From Dehalococcoidia bacterium (GTDB lineage: Bacteria; Chloroflexota; Dehalococcoidia; UBA3495): a stretch of 64,000 nt of DNA. This document shows, piece after piece, positions 8,777 through 17,438 of the stretch. The stretch spans positions 1 through 64,000 of the forward strand of contig JASMCQ010000058.1 in NCBI GenBank assembly GCA_030753265.1, written 5' to 3'. Numbering within the stretch: position 1 is the stretch's first letter; each line of letters opens with the position of its first letter. The translations under genes were made by a program, and so were the position numbers. The notes beneath the pieces are model-generated. The model saw only the letters and a program-made list of their open reading frames with translations. It did not search any database and had not been told where the DNA came from.

Positions 8777-8846
8777 GCCACGGAGGCACAGAGGTCACAG
8801 AGTCTTTCTTGATTTAACGTCTCTGTGTTCTCTGTGTCTCTGTGGC
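8777..8846. repeat. Inverted repeat, family B (CCACAGAGACACAGAG)
   Basis: The arms 8777-8802 and 8821-8846 match at about 22 of 26 positions around an 18-nt spacer. A related copy lies at 56691-56756. The position after arsM, and before a convergent gene, would allow it to act as a transcription terminator, but there is no clear U-run. Confidence 0.7.
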
Positions 8847-8895
8847 AATATTTCGTGACCGGTTTGAGCCAATTCCAATGAGTCCAGACCTGAGG

Positions 8896-9606
8896 TCAGC
8901 CCAGCCGGAAGCGCTTGAATGCCTCGGCGTACTGGAAACCCACCTTCTCGCCGGTCCGGCTTCGCCAGCTCCTCATGTGGTTCTCCGCATTCTCGCCGGG
9001 GACCTGGCTCTGGTGCTGTTGCAGCGACTTGATCGCGATGTCCATGTAGCCGGCCACGTCGACGTAGTTGTTCGGGTCCGGGTGGCCCATAACCCACACC
9101 TCCCGGACCTTGTGGGGCTCCAGCCCTTCTTCGAGCAACTCCGGGAAGGTCAGCCGGTCCCGGGCCGAAGGAAAAACGGCGGACAGGGCCGCCTCTCCGG
9201 AGGCGTAGTGGTCCGGATGGCCCAGGTAATCGTCGCCGCTCAGGCGCCGCAATGGACTCATGCAAATCAGCACGTCGGGCTTGTGGCGGCGGATCGCCCG
9301 TACGATATCGCGGCGCAGATCGAGGGTGGGTTCAAGCATCGAATCCTCGTACCCCAGGAACACCACGTCGTGCAGACCCAGCACCTTTCCAGCGTTCCGC
9401 TGTTCCTCCTGGCGAATTTCGACCAGCCTGCCACTGGTCATCCCTGGGTCGTCACTCCCCTTGCTGCCATCGGTGCACAAGACGTGGACGACTTCCCACC
9501 CTTCGGCACACCATTTGGCCACCGTACCTGAACAACCCCACTCGGCATCATCGGCGTGGGCCACCACGACCATCCCGCGCCGAAACGGTTCTTCCTGTTG
9601 AGCCAT
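8896..9606 (-). CDS. PIG-L/LmbE-type zinc deacetylase
   Basis: This 236-residue protein has the LmbE-like signature AHADDAEWGCSGT (residues 16-28), providing the zinc-binding His and catalytic Asp, and the third ligand in LGHPDHYASGEA near residues 128-139. The family removes the acetyl group from N-acetylglucosamine-type substrates such as GlcNAc-PI, GlcNAc-inositol (mycothiol pathway) or GlcNAc-malate (bacillithiol pathway). Which of these applies cannot be decided, and no thiol-synthesis partner is adjacent. A G-run lies upstream of the ATG at 9606. Confidence 0.88.
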   Translation of the reverse strand: MAQQEEPFRRGMVVVAHADDAEWGCSGTVAKWCAEGWEVVHVLCTDGSKGSDDPGMTSGRLVEIRQEEQRNAGKVLGLHDVVFLGYEDSMLEPTLDLRRDIVRAIRRHKPDVLICMSPLRRLSGDDYLGHPDHYASGEAALSAVFPSARDRLTFPELLEEGLEPHKVREVWVMGHPDPNNYVDVAGYMDIAIKSLQQHQSQVPGENAENHMRSWRSRTGEKVGFQYAEAFKRFRLG

Positions 9607-10039
9607 CTATCTTTACCCCCATATATTCTCCGGTATATTCTGATGAAACCACCGGCCTGCCGGGCGCCGCGTTTTTCACAATGGACTGGTCGTCCAACAA
9701 AGCCCGCCTTTAAACCGATCGCCAATCCGCTGACAAGCCTGTAAAAAAATCTGGCATTCAGCCTGGACCGGGCCGGATACCAGATAAGAGATCGGTTGCC
9801 GGGGCCGGTTCGACCCCGATTGTCACTCGTTTGCTGCACCCCTCGACCAGACTCGGCGCAAGCTCCGCAAAGAGTCTGGAAGGAAGTGGGGTCCCAAGCA
9901 GACCCAGGTCCTCTTCCCGCCTCGGGCGGGTTCTCCTTGACACCTACCGGGGGCCCTGCCTGAAATTCTCACCGTCACCGGTGTGAACCAGCACCTTTGG
10001 CGCCTTTGTTGAAGGAAGACAAGAAAAGGGCCGGCGGCA
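9607..10039. other. Gene-less spacer
   Basis: I see no coding frame, tRNA or clear repeat here. A short T-arm-like string (GGTTCGACC near 9806) does not fold into a tRNA. Confidence 0.5.
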
Positions 10040-10504
10040 TCATGAAGGCCGGCGCGGGGTGCGTCCGGCGCCGCGCCTGCGACGTACCCGGCGGCGGGAC
10101 CGGGCCCGGCTGGATGCAGCTAGCGGAACCTCTTCCGAGGCCGCCGTTGTAGTTGACCGTCTACCCTCCGCCAGGAGGTCCGCCCGGTAACGGACCCACA
10201 ATGCCTGAGTCACCACGGTCAGGAACAAGCCGGGTATCACCATGACGGCAACCGTGACCGGGCTGGGCGCGTTCTGGAGCCGCCATCCCAACATTCCCCC
10301 CCCGGTGAGCAACATCGTCCAAGCAAGGACTCTGATGGGCATACCCTGATGCCAGGGGGAACGGATCACCAGGATAGCCCCCACGGGCCAAAGGACGAAC
10401 TGGGGAGCAATCGGCCAGCCCAGAATGAACGCGCCGATAAGGAACCAGTTCTGGTAGAACCAGGGACGGCGCATTTCAGGGGATGATGGCGGCCCTTGTG
10501 TCAT
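10040..10504 (-). CDS. Small hypothetical membrane protein
   Basis: This 154-residue protein has an N-terminal hydrophobic half with about three membrane segments (WFLIGAFILGWPIAPQFVLW, VLAWTMLLTGGGMLGW, VTVAVMVIPGLFLTVV) and an Arg-rich cytoplasmic tail (RARSRRRVRRRR). No family is recognised. It starts 19 bp after the stop of the gene at 10523 on the same strand, so the two are probably co-transcribed. Confidence 0.55.
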   Translation of the reverse strand: MTQGPPSSPEMRRPWFYQNWFLIGAFILGWPIAPQFVLWPVGAILVIRSPWHQGMPIRVLAWTMLLTGGGMLGWRLQNAPSPVTVAVMVIPGLFLTVVTQALWVRYRADLLAEGRRSTTTAASEEVPLAASSRARSRRRVRRRRGAGRTPRRPS

Positions 10505-10522
10505 TAGCCCGGTGGCGAGGCG

Positions 10523-10960
10523 CTAGTTACGCGCCAGCAGCAGGTGGAACTCCAGCATATCGATGGGCCGCTCCTCCTGGATGGATGCCGCGGCGTATTC
10601 AATGCACATTCGGGCGAAACCGGCGTAGCGGATCACGTTGGTGCCCAGCACCACCAGCGGGATCTCCCGCTTCAGCTCCAACTGCAATTGACTGGCTTCC
10701 TGCTCGTCGATCCGCAGCTCGACCTGGCGTCCCGACAGCCGTTCAATCTTCTCGCTGATCCGTCGAACGAAAGCCTCGTCATCCAAACCGGGGGTCTCCT
10801 GGTTCCGCGAATATGGCGCCGGGGAAGACACCGCCCTCGGGGCAGGCCGCTTGACTCGTGGCTTCCGCCGGCCTCGGTTGGCCTCCGCTTCGAACAGGGA
10901 ACGACCTGCCCGAAGCACTCCGGTTGCCCGGTGGAGGTACTGTTGTAGCCGCGATAGCAC
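10523..10960 (-). CDS. Hypothetical protein
   Basis: This protein of about 145 residues is not recognised. The N-terminal 50 residues are basic and low in complexity, and the C-terminal part looks folded (ISEKIERLSGRQVELRIDEQ, then IPLVVLGTNVIRYAGFARM). The first possible starts are TTG 10963 and GTG 10960; no strong ribosome site distinguishes them. It lies upstream of the small membrane protein and is divergent from the rhodanese gene. Confidence 0.5.
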   Translation of the reverse strand: MLSRLQQYLHRATGVLRAGRSLFEAEANRGRRKPRVKRPAPRAVSSPAPYSRNQETPGLDDEAFVRRISEKIERLSGRQVELRIDEQEASQLQLELKREIPLVVLGTNVIRYAGFARMCIEYAAASIQEERPIDMLEFHLLLARN

Positions 10961-11074
10961 CAAGTCTATTCTATCATCCGCCCGCCGGAGAAGGGAACCC
11001 AGACCCCGCCCCGGCCCCCTTACCGGCCCCCGGGAGCCTCCATCGGCGGGGCGTCGTGCGTCGAGCGGCCTCCC

Positions 11075-11103
11075 TTGACACCGGAAATGGTGCTATCCAT
11101 AAT
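11075..11103 (+). promoter_or_regulatory. Sigma-70-type promoter of the rhodanese gene
   Basis: A perfect TTGACA (11075-11080) and CATAAT (11098-11103, one mismatch) are separated by 17 bp, 90 bp upstream of the ATG at 11194. Confidence 0.7.
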
Positions 11104-11193
11104 TGCCTCGGCCTGATCCAAAGGCGGGCGGCGCTCGCCGGTCGCAAGGCATCCTGGAATACAATCGAGAATACAACCGAGGAGGTACCGGAC

Positions 11194-12783
11194 ATGACCG
11201 AAATGACTTCCCCGGCAGCCCTCAGAAGCCTGCTCGACGGCGACTCCCAGTTCGCCTTGATCGACGTCCGGGAGGCAGGCGAGTACAACAGCTCTCACAT
11301 TCCGGGCTCCAGCCTGATACCCCGGCGGCAACTGGAGGTCCGGATGCCGGCGGCCGTCCCGTTCCAGGGAGCTTCCCTGGTTCTCTGCGACGACGACGGA
11401 CGCCGGGCCGGGTTGGCCGGCGCCACCCTGGAGCGGATGGGGTACACGCGGGTCTCCATTCTGGAAGGCGGCATCAACCGGTGGACTACCCAGGGCTACC
11501 CCACCCAGTGGGGCACCAACGTGCCCAGCAAAGACCTGGGCGAAATGTTGGAGGTGGTGCATCAGGTGCCCGAGATCGAGGCCACGGACCTTCATCAGCG
11601 CATCGAACGGGGCGACAAGCTGGTCATCCTGGACACCAGGACCCCCGAGGAGTACCAGCGCTTCTGCATTCCCGGCGGCCGTAGCGTGCCCGGCGGGGAG
11701 CTGGCCTTGCGAATCACCGACATCGTCAAGGACCTGGACCCCGACACGACGGTGATCGTTAACTGCGCCGGCCGCACCCGCAGCATCGTCGGCACCAGGG
11801 TGCTACAGCGGATGGGGCTCTCCAACATCCAGGGCTTGAAGAACGGCACCTCAGGCTGGGTGCTGGCCGGTTATGAAGTGGAGCGGGGCGCCGACCGGGT
11901 CCGGCTGCCGGAGGCCTCACCCGAGGGTCTGGCCGCCGCCGAGACCTACGCGGCCCGGCTGGCCGCCGAAGATGGCGTGCGTTATCTCGACATTCCGGCG
12001 CTCCAGGCTACGCTGGGCAGGCGGGACCGGGAGACCGTCTACCTGATCGACGTTCGGACCAGAGAAGAGTACGAGGCGGGGCACATCCCTGGCTTCCAAT
12101 GGTTCCCCGGAGGCCAGGCATTGCAGAGGTCCGACGAACTGGCGGTGGTACATAACAGCACCGTGGTGTTTGCCTGCGACGGCAAGGCCCGGGCCACCTA
12201 CGCCGCCTCCTGGTACCGGCAGTTGGAAATTCAGGAGGCCTACGCGGTGGACGGCGGCACCGCCGCCTGGACCGCCGCCGGCCTGGCCCTGGAGAACGGG
12301 ATGCCGGAAGAGGCTCCCCACGGGCTGGCCGAAGCCCGTTCCAGTATGGGTTTCCTGTCCCCCCGGGAGTTTTACCAGAACCCGCCGCCGGTGGTCATTT
12401 TCGTCGATACCAGCCAGGACTTCGCCCAGGGGCACGTGGCCGGCGCCCGTTGGGTGCCACGGGGCTCCCTCGAGTTACAAGTTGGTGATGTCGCCCCAAC
12501 CAAGGAGGCCGCCATCGGCGTCATCTGCAGCGACGGCCGGGCCTCAACCCTAGCCGGCGCCACCCTGAAAGAGCTGGGCTACCGGGACGTTTCGGTGCTG
12601 GAGGGAGGGATGCAAGCCTGGCGGCGGGAGGGCCTACCGGTGGAAAACGGATTGGCCGGCGTGATGACCTCGCCGACGGACGTGGTGATTCTCGGCGTGG
12701 ACCGCAACCCCGCGGAGATGATGCACTACCTCCGCTGGGAGACTGCCTTGGGCGACAAATACCAGGCGCAAGGGGGGAAATAG
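11194..12783 (+). CDS. Four-domain rhodanese protein
   Basis: This 529-residue protein consists of four rhodanese-homology domains in tandem. Each has the N-terminal FxLIDVRxxxEY-type strand and a catalytic Cys in the six-residue loop: C65 in LCDDDGRRAG, C191 in NCAGRTRS, C328 in ACDGKARA and C445 in ICSDGRAS. The domains span roughly residues 10-105, 128-228, 265-370 and 385-487. All four have kept the cysteine, so the protein may carry several persulfides at once and relay sulfur to acceptors. It is cytoplasmic, with no signal peptide. The start follows GAGGAGGT. The same frame is open upstream to 10858 but without coding character. Confidence 0.9.
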   Translation: MTEMTSPAALRSLLDGDSQFALIDVREAGEYNSSHIPGSSLIPRRQLEVRMPAAVPFQGASLVLCDDDGRRAGLAGATLERMGYTRVSILEGGINRWTTQGYPTQWGTNVPSKDLGEMLEVVHQVPEIEATDLHQRIERGDKLVILDTRTPEEYQRFCIPGGRSVPGGELALRITDIVKDLDPDTTVIVNCAGRTRSIVGTRVLQRMGLSNIQGLKNGTSGWVLAGYEVERGADRVRLPEASPEGLAAAETYAARLAAEDGVRYLDIPALQATLGRRDRETVYLIDVRTREEYEAGHIPGFQWFPGGQALQRSDELAVVHNSTVVFACDGKARATYAASWYRQLEIQEAYAVDGGTAAWTAAGLALENGMPEEAPHGLAEARSSMGFLSPREFYQNPPPVVIFVDTSQDFAQGHVAGARWVPRGSLELQVGDVAPTKEAAIGVICSDGRASTLAGATLKELGYRDVSVLEGGMQAWRREGLPVENGLAGVMTSPTDVVILGVDRNPAEMMHYLRWETALGDKYQAQGGK

Positions 12784-12873
12784 CGGTCAGCGGTCAGCTA
12801 TCTGCTCCTGGGCCCCCCGGTGACCGGTCGGTCGAGCGGAGCGACTAGGGTGCTATCTAGCCAATCTCTCTTC

Positions 12874-13010
12874 ATCGGCGAAGAAGATGTGTGACGTTCC
12901 CTACTCACCCTCGTCATTCCGGCGCAGGCCGGAATCCAGAGATGCTTGGCTGGATCCCGGCCTGCGCCGGGATGACGGGCCGGTTATCAAGCCATTACAA
13001 GAAACTAGAC
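12874..13010. repeat. Dispersed palindromic repeat, family A, copy 2
   Basis: This is the best copy of the family. It runs from ATCGGCGAAG through CGTCATTCCGGCG and GGCCGGAATCCAGAGA, a turn, then GGATCCCGGCC and CCGGGATGACGGGCCGG, ending in CATTACAAGAAACTAGAC. The two GTCAT/ATGAC halves form a long imperfect palindrome. Confidence 0.8.
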
Positions 13011-13080
13011 CCGAGCCGGCAGCCAAGCAACCGGGGACACCAGGATCAGCCCAGATTCAAAGCCCTCTGAGATTTTCGAC

Positions 13081-13123
13081 CGATCGTTGCCTTGGCGGTG
13101 AGACTCGACCAAGGCAACGATCG
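13081..13123. repeat. Perfect 15-bp inverted repeat
   Basis: CGATCGTTGCCTTGG (13081-13095) and its exact reverse complement (13109-13123) flank a 13-nt loop. There is no following U-run, so an intrinsic terminator is not obvious. An operator, a processed RNA hairpin or an attachment-like site are alternatives. Confidence 0.8.
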
Positions 13124-13402
13124 TGGCAACATCCCCCAGTCCAAGAATTTGCACTTAAGCGTGACTGGTATCGACAGTCGTTGGTGCTGTATCATTAATT
13201 ATCATCGTGATTAACTAGCTGACCGCCAAATCCGAAAGGGAAGCTTGCTGCACACCCGCTCGACCACACAGGCGACGACTCTCATACCGGGCGCGGACCG
13301 GATAGTGCCCGGTGTTGATAGTAACCCATACGGCCATCCCGCCCTGCAGGCCGCCCCGGCGGCCGTCCGCCAACCGGGCGGCGCAGCCGGGCTAGCGGCA
13401 CG

Positions 13403-13720
13403 GTGCGCCTCATGAACGGGGAAGACGCGGTGAAGGACGCGAGGCAAGGAGTGAAGCGTTTTCCCATCCCCGCCACCTTCTTGGTGGTGGCGGCGGCGAC
13501 GGTATTCCTCATCATTTTCTTCGGCGCCTGGGCGGTTTCCGCCGATGTGGACGAGCAAGATAGGAAGCTGTCCTTCGGCTTCGCCAACCGTGGCGCAAGC
13601 ACCGATGCGAGTCCCCTGGACTCGGCCCAGAGTAGCCCCACACCAGTAGAGGCCGGCGAAGACAGCACGGGCGATACCTGGTGGGGGAAGGCCTTTCTCA
13701 CCGCGTGCCCCCTTCATTGA
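13403..13720 (+). CDS. Possible small membrane protein
   Basis: This 105-residue frame has one strong hydrophobic segment (IPATFLVVAAATVFLIIFF, about residues 22-40) after a basic N-terminus, then a polar Ser/Asp-rich tail. No family is recognised and no clear ribosome site precedes the start; 13412 is an alternative ATG. Overlapping minus-strand frames are at least as long, so the coding status is doubtful. Confidence 0.3.
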   Translation: MRLMNGEDAVKDARQGVKRFPIPATFLVVAAATVFLIIFFGAWAVSADVDEQDRKLSFGFANRGASTDASPLDSAQSSPTPVEAGEDSTGDTWWGKAFLTACPLH

Positions 13721-13795
13721 TCAGCCATGCAAATCCGCGGGATGCGGCGCGGACGGTCCTTCGACACGCCCGGGACGAACGGACGGGGAACTCTA

Positions 13796-13877
13796 CCACC
13801 GTCCGTGGTGAGCTTGTCGAACCACCTGGTCAGGTGGGAACCCTCCTCCACCGTTCGTGGTGAGCTTGTCGAACCAC
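13796..13877. repeat. Two direct copies of family C repeat
   Basis: The 30-bp unit CCACCGTTCGTGGTGAGCTT-GTCGAACCAC occurs at 13796-13825 and 13848-13877 with a single difference (GTCC versus GTTC). A related, inverted fragment lies at 13757-13783, and another copy at 47210-47236. Confidence 0.75.
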
Positions 13878-13947
13878 ATTCTCGAATAGTCGCCAAGCCC
13901 GGCAATTGGACCCCCTCCGGCCTGGGAAGCGCAAACGGACTCGAAAC

Positions 13948-15345
13948 ATGACCATCGACGCAAAACCTAAACCATCGGTCAAGGCAGTCAGGCTGCCCGG
14001 CGGGATTCATTACGGCTGGGTAATCGTGGCCGTGTTGTCGGTGGTGCAGATCGTCGCCCAGTCCGTCGGCATGGCGGCCGGAGTGATGGTTCCGCCGCTG
14101 AACGATCCCGATGGCGGTTTCGGCTGGAGCATCGGTACCATCGGCGCCGGCCTGGCGACCTACTATCTCACCGGGGCCATCTTCTCTCCCATCGCCGGGT
14201 GGCTCGCCGACCGGTACGGCGCCCACAAGATGATGGTTACGGCCGCGGTCCTCTTCACCGCCAGCATGGTCCTGTTGGGGCAGATCGTCGCCCTGTGGCA
14301 ATTCTTCCTGGTTTTCGGCGTGATGCTCGCCCTGACCCAGACGATAGCCATGGTCCCGCTGATCGCAGCGTTGGACGGGTGGTTCGAGCGGCGGCTGGGC
14401 CTTTGCGTCGGGATACTATGGGCCGCCGGCGGCCTGGGGTCCGCCGCAATCGCGCCCACGGTGGGATACCTCCTGGAAAGCGTCGGGTGGGAGGCCACTT
14501 TCTCGACCATCGGTGTCGCGGGCGGCGGCGCCATATTCCTGGCGGCGCCCTTCTTCCGAAACCGTCCCGCCCAACTGGGCATCAAGCCCTATGGGGCCGT
14601 CGATGGTGCCCCCCTGGAGGCCGTCTGGGCCAAAGAGGTACTGAAGCTCCGGCTCAAGGTGTTCAATCGCCACCTGCGGCGCACCAAAGAGTTCTGGAAC
14701 TTGCCCCTCATCCACAGCCTGGGTTGCGCCGGCCACGGGGTCATACTCATTTACTCGATTCCCCTGGCCGTCGAGCAGGGAATCAGCCTGACCGGGGCCG
14801 CCCTGATTCTCAGCCTCATCAACATCTTCAGCATCGGCAGCCGTTTCGTCACCCCCATAATGACCGAGCGCTTCGGCGGCAAACCGGTGATGGCGGCGGC
14901 CTTGGGCATCCAGGGGCTCACCGTGCTGGTCCTGTTCTGGGCCCAAGACTCTTCGGTGTTTTACGCTTTCGCCGTTCTTTTCGGCATCGGCTATGGAGGC
15001 GAGATGTCTGCCTATCCCGTGGTGAACCGCCAATACTTCGGCTCCGGACCTTTGGGCACTTTCTACGGCATCGAGATAACCGGCGCTCTGTTGGGCCACG
15101 CCGTGGCCACGATTCTGGCGGGCTTCGTTATCTTCGCAACCGGCTCTTTCACCGTGATCCTGGTCTTGTCCATGGGTTTCAGCTTTGTCGGGGTTCTGGT
15201 AATCTTGAGCCTGGCGCCCAGTACCCGCCTGCTGATTCCAGACTGGGAGCAATCTTTGCCGGTGGAGGCCCGGTCCACGTCCGCCAGGGCCAGGGCCGAG
15301 GCCGACCGGGCCGACCTCCTGGAGTTGCTGCCTGGGGTAGACTAG
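13948..15345 (+). CDS. MFS transporter (monocarboxylate/oxalate-formate antiporter-like)
   Basis: This 465-residue protein has 12 predicted membrane segments. Motif A between segments 2 and 3 is GWLADRYGAHKMM. The opening HYGWVIVAVLSVVQIVAQS and the FGWSIGTIGAGLA segment resemble the family that carries small organic acids. The central loop after segment 6 is basic (KEVLKLRLKVFNRHLRRTKE). The substrate is not known. The next gene, a cyclase-family hydrolase 98 bp downstream, may act on a related carboxylate. The ATG at 13948 lacks a strong ribosome site, but the upstream frame lies in repeat sequence. Confidence 0.85.
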   Translation: MTIDAKPKPSVKAVRLPGGIHYGWVIVAVLSVVQIVAQSVGMAAGVMVPPLNDPDGGFGWSIGTIGAGLATYYLTGAIFSPIAGWLADRYGAHKMMVTAAVLFTASMVLLGQIVALWQFFLVFGVMLALTQTIAMVPLIAALDGWFERRLGLCVGILWAAGGLGSAAIAPTVGYLLESVGWEATFSTIGVAGGGAIFLAAPFFRNRPAQLGIKPYGAVDGAPLEAVWAKEVLKLRLKVFNRHLRRTKEFWNLPLIHSLGCAGHGVILIYSIPLAVEQGISLTGAALILSLINIFSIGSRFVTPIMTERFGGKPVMAAALGIQGLTVLVLFWAQDSSVFYAFAVLFGIGYGGEMSAYPVVNRQYFGSGPLGTFYGIEITGALLGHAVATILAGFVIFATGSFTVILVLSMGFSFVGVLVILSLAPSTRLLIPDWEQSLPVEARSTSARARAEADRADLLELLPGVD

Positions 15346-15443
15346 GCGAAGCCAACAGGGCGAACAGCAGCGCCGGTTACCCGCCCGCGGTTCAACGGCG
15401 TGGGGGACCGGTGCACCATAGACGGTCAAATTGAGGGGGTATC

Positions 15444-16118
15444 ATGCCCGAGCTGATTGACCTGACCCTGACCCTGGGCGGCAACCGGATCACCGCCGTG
15501 CCCGGCCTGGTTTCGGTGGAAATGGAACCGCTGATGACCCACGAGAGCCATGCCCGGTCCAATACCAAGCTAACCCTGGCGACCCATGTCGGCACCCACG
15601 TGGACGCCCCATACCACTTTCACCCCGGCGGCATTACCGTGGACGATATGCCCCTGGAGAGGTACATGGGGCCGGCCCTCCTTCTGGACCTACGGAAGCT
15701 GGCGCGTCGCGGCACCCCCATCTCCGTCGCCAACCTGCGGGAGGCCGGCGGCGAGGAGGGGACCCTGCGGGACAAGATCGCCGTCCTGTTCACCGGCTGG
15801 GCCGAACGGGAGTCCGGCGGCGACCGCTACTACACTGCGGGCCCCTACCTCAGCAGCGAGGGCGCGGGCTACCTGGCCGAGTGCTCGGTCAACGCCGTCG
15901 CCGTCGACTTTCCCATCGACAAGCATCCTCAGACGGCCCCATCCACCATTCATGATTTTCCGGTGCACCGGCTGCTCCTGGGCCAAGACATACCCCTCAT
16001 CGAGAACCTGATAAATCTGGACCGGCTGGTGGGAGAAACCTTCGAACTCTGGGCCCTGCCCATCAAGCTTCAGGGCGGTGACGGCGCCGCCGCCCGCGCC
16101 GTGGCTCGAATCCTGTAG
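15444..16118 (+). CDS. Cyclase-family metal-dependent hydrolase
   Basis: This 224-residue protein has the cyclase/kynurenine formamidase signature HVGTHVDAPYHF near residues 48-59, which binds a divalent metal, and the later VAVDFPIDKHP segment. The family hydrolyses cyclic amides, N-formylkynurenine or similar substrates. No tryptophan-degradation genes are nearby, so the substrate is undetermined. GAGGGGG lies shortly upstream of the ATG. It is probably co-transcribed with the MFS transporter. Confidence 0.85.
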   Translation: MPELIDLTLTLGGNRITAVPGLVSVEMEPLMTHESHARSNTKLTLATHVGTHVDAPYHFHPGGITVDDMPLERYMGPALLLDLRKLARRGTPISVANLREAGGEEGTLRDKIAVLFTGWAERESGGDRYYTAGPYLSSEGAGYLAECSVNAVAVDFPIDKHPQTAPSTIHDFPVHRLLLGQDIPLIENLINLDRLVGETFELWALPIKLQGGDGAAARAVARIL

Positions 16119-16208
16119 TGCCGGGCGCATGGGGCGTCACCCGCGGTCTCGCAAGTGGGCGGATAGTGGCTGTTGTTCGGTGAACGAAGCGTGGGTCAAC
16201 GGATCAAC

Positions 16209-16862
16209 ATGGCCGGTCAACCCGCTCCCCTAGGTGCAACGCCCATCCTGCTGGGCACCGGTAACCCGGCAAAGCAGCAAACCTTGCAGTGGTTGCTGGA
16301 AGGCCTGCCTCTCTCCCCGGTGACGCCCGGCCGGCTCGGCCTGCGCACCGTCCCACGGGAAAGGGGCGATACCCACGAAGCTATCGCGCGGGCCAAGGCG
16401 CGTGATTGGTCCCGGGCCGCCTCGGCGCTGGCAATCGCTTCCGACGGGGGACTGTTGCTGCCGGCTCTGGGTACCCGGTGGGACAGCCGCCACACCCACA
16501 GGTTTGCCGGTCCGGAGGCGGACGACGCCCATCGGTTGCGCCGGCTGCTGAACTTGATGCGGCCCTACCAGGGTCCCCAGCGTGAAGCCTCGTGGATTGA
16601 GGCCGTGGCCATCGCCGACCGAGGGAAGGTGCTGGCTTCGTGGGAGTTGCGGGGCGCCACCGGCGTCATCGCGGACGGCCCCGGCGACACGGCCCGGGCG
16701 ACCGGGTTCTGGGCTTTCTCCGTGTGGTACTTCCCCCAGTTCGGCAAGACCTACAACCAACTCTCACCGGAGGAACTGGAGGCGCTGCAAGACCACTGGG
16801 CGCGGCTCCGGGTGCTGGTGCGGCACTTCTTTGGCGGCTACGCCACCACCGGCGGCGGCTGA
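16209..16862 (+). CDS. Ham1/RdgB-like nucleoside triphosphate pyrophosphatase
   Basis: This protein of about 217 residues begins with the family signature LLGTGNPAKQQTLQWLL and has the catalytic ASDGGLLLPALG motif and a late GFWAFSVWYFPQFGKTYNQL segment that corresponds to the FGYDP...TxAEL region in diverged form. The family hydrolyses ITP, XTP and dITP to monophosphates, keeping deaminated purines out of nucleic acids. The divergence suggests a relative rather than the housekeeping enzyme itself. A TTG start at 16173 in the same frame is possible. The stop TGA at 16860 is followed in the same frame by the O-methyltransferase remnant. Confidence 0.75.
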   Translation: MAGQPAPLGATPILLGTGNPAKQQTLQWLLEGLPLSPVTPGRLGLRTVPRERGDTHEAIARAKARDWSRAASALAIASDGGLLLPALGTRWDSRHTHRFAGPEADDAHRLRRLLNLMRPYQGPQREASWIEAVAIADRGKVLASWELRGATGVIADGPGDTARATGFWAFSVWYFPQFGKTYNQLSPEELEALQDHWARLRVLVRHFFGGYATTGGG

Positions 16863-17420
16863 AGAGCCCCGGACCTCTGTCTTTCCATTGGACAGAAATT
16901 CCCCTGGGGCAGGTACCAGAGCTTCATTGATGTCGGAACGGCCCAGGGTTGCACCGCGGTCCAGATCGCCCTGGCCCACGGCCACCTGTCCGGTGGCGGC
17001 TTCGACTTGCCCGAGGTGGCCCCTGTCTTTGAAGAATACGTGGCTTCCTTCGGCCTGGCCCAACGCCTGAGTTTCTATCTGGGGGACTTTTTCAAGGCTC
17101 CACTGCCGGAGACGGACGTGCTCCTGATGGGCCATATTCTCCATGACTGGGACCTTGATGGGAAGCGGAAACTCATCGCGAGAGCGTATGAGGCCTTGAA
17201 ACCGGGAGGCGCCCTCATCGTCTATGACGCCGTGATCGACGACGGCCGCAGCCAGAACGCCTTCGGCCTGCTGATGAGCCTGAACATGCTGATCGACACG
17301 CCGGACGGATTCGACTATACCGGCGCCGATTGCCAATCGTGGCTCCGCGACGCGGGGTTCCACGACACCTACGTGGAACACCTGGTGGGGCCCGACTCGA
17401 TGGTTGTGGGGATCAAGTAG
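16863..17420 (+). pseudogene. O-methyltransferase remnant lacking its N-terminal domain
   Basis: About 185 codons encode the SAM-binding and C-terminal part of a class I O-methyltransferase of the acetylserotonin/hydroxyneurosporene type. Visible motifs are [17 protein letters not shown] (glycine motif I), [19 protein letters not shown] and [15 protein letters not shown], then [15 protein letters not shown]. Full-length members are about 330-350 residues, with an N-terminal winged-helix dimerisation domain that is absent here. The frame opens directly after the Ham1-like stop codon and has no ATG before the first motif (a TTG at 17007 lies past motif I). It is most simply a 5'-truncated pseudogene. 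Confidence 0.7.
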
Positions 17421-17438
17421 GGCGGAGACCCTCCCCTG

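Larger units (their letters stand above)
12784..13402. other. Gene-less spacer with a family A repeat and a perfect hairpin
   Basis: The stretch holds the family A repeat at 12874-13010 and a 15-bp perfect inverted repeat at 13081-13123. From 13211 to 13402 open frames exist on the minus strand but look like shadow sequence. Confidence 0.55.

Noticed and set aside
9795..9830. T-arm-like CGGTTCGACCCC
   Set aside because: The loop would be nine bases and no other tRNA arm is present.
13211..13717. Minus-strand open frames of 139-168 residues
   Set aside because: Composition is Arg/Gly/His-rich without folded-domain character, typical of antisense frames in GC-rich DNA.
16860..16862. Selenocysteine readthrough of the Ham1-like TGA
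   Set aside because: The downstream part is a truncated methyltransferase, not a natural extension of the Ham1 fold, and no hairpin of SECIS type was obvious immediately after the codon.
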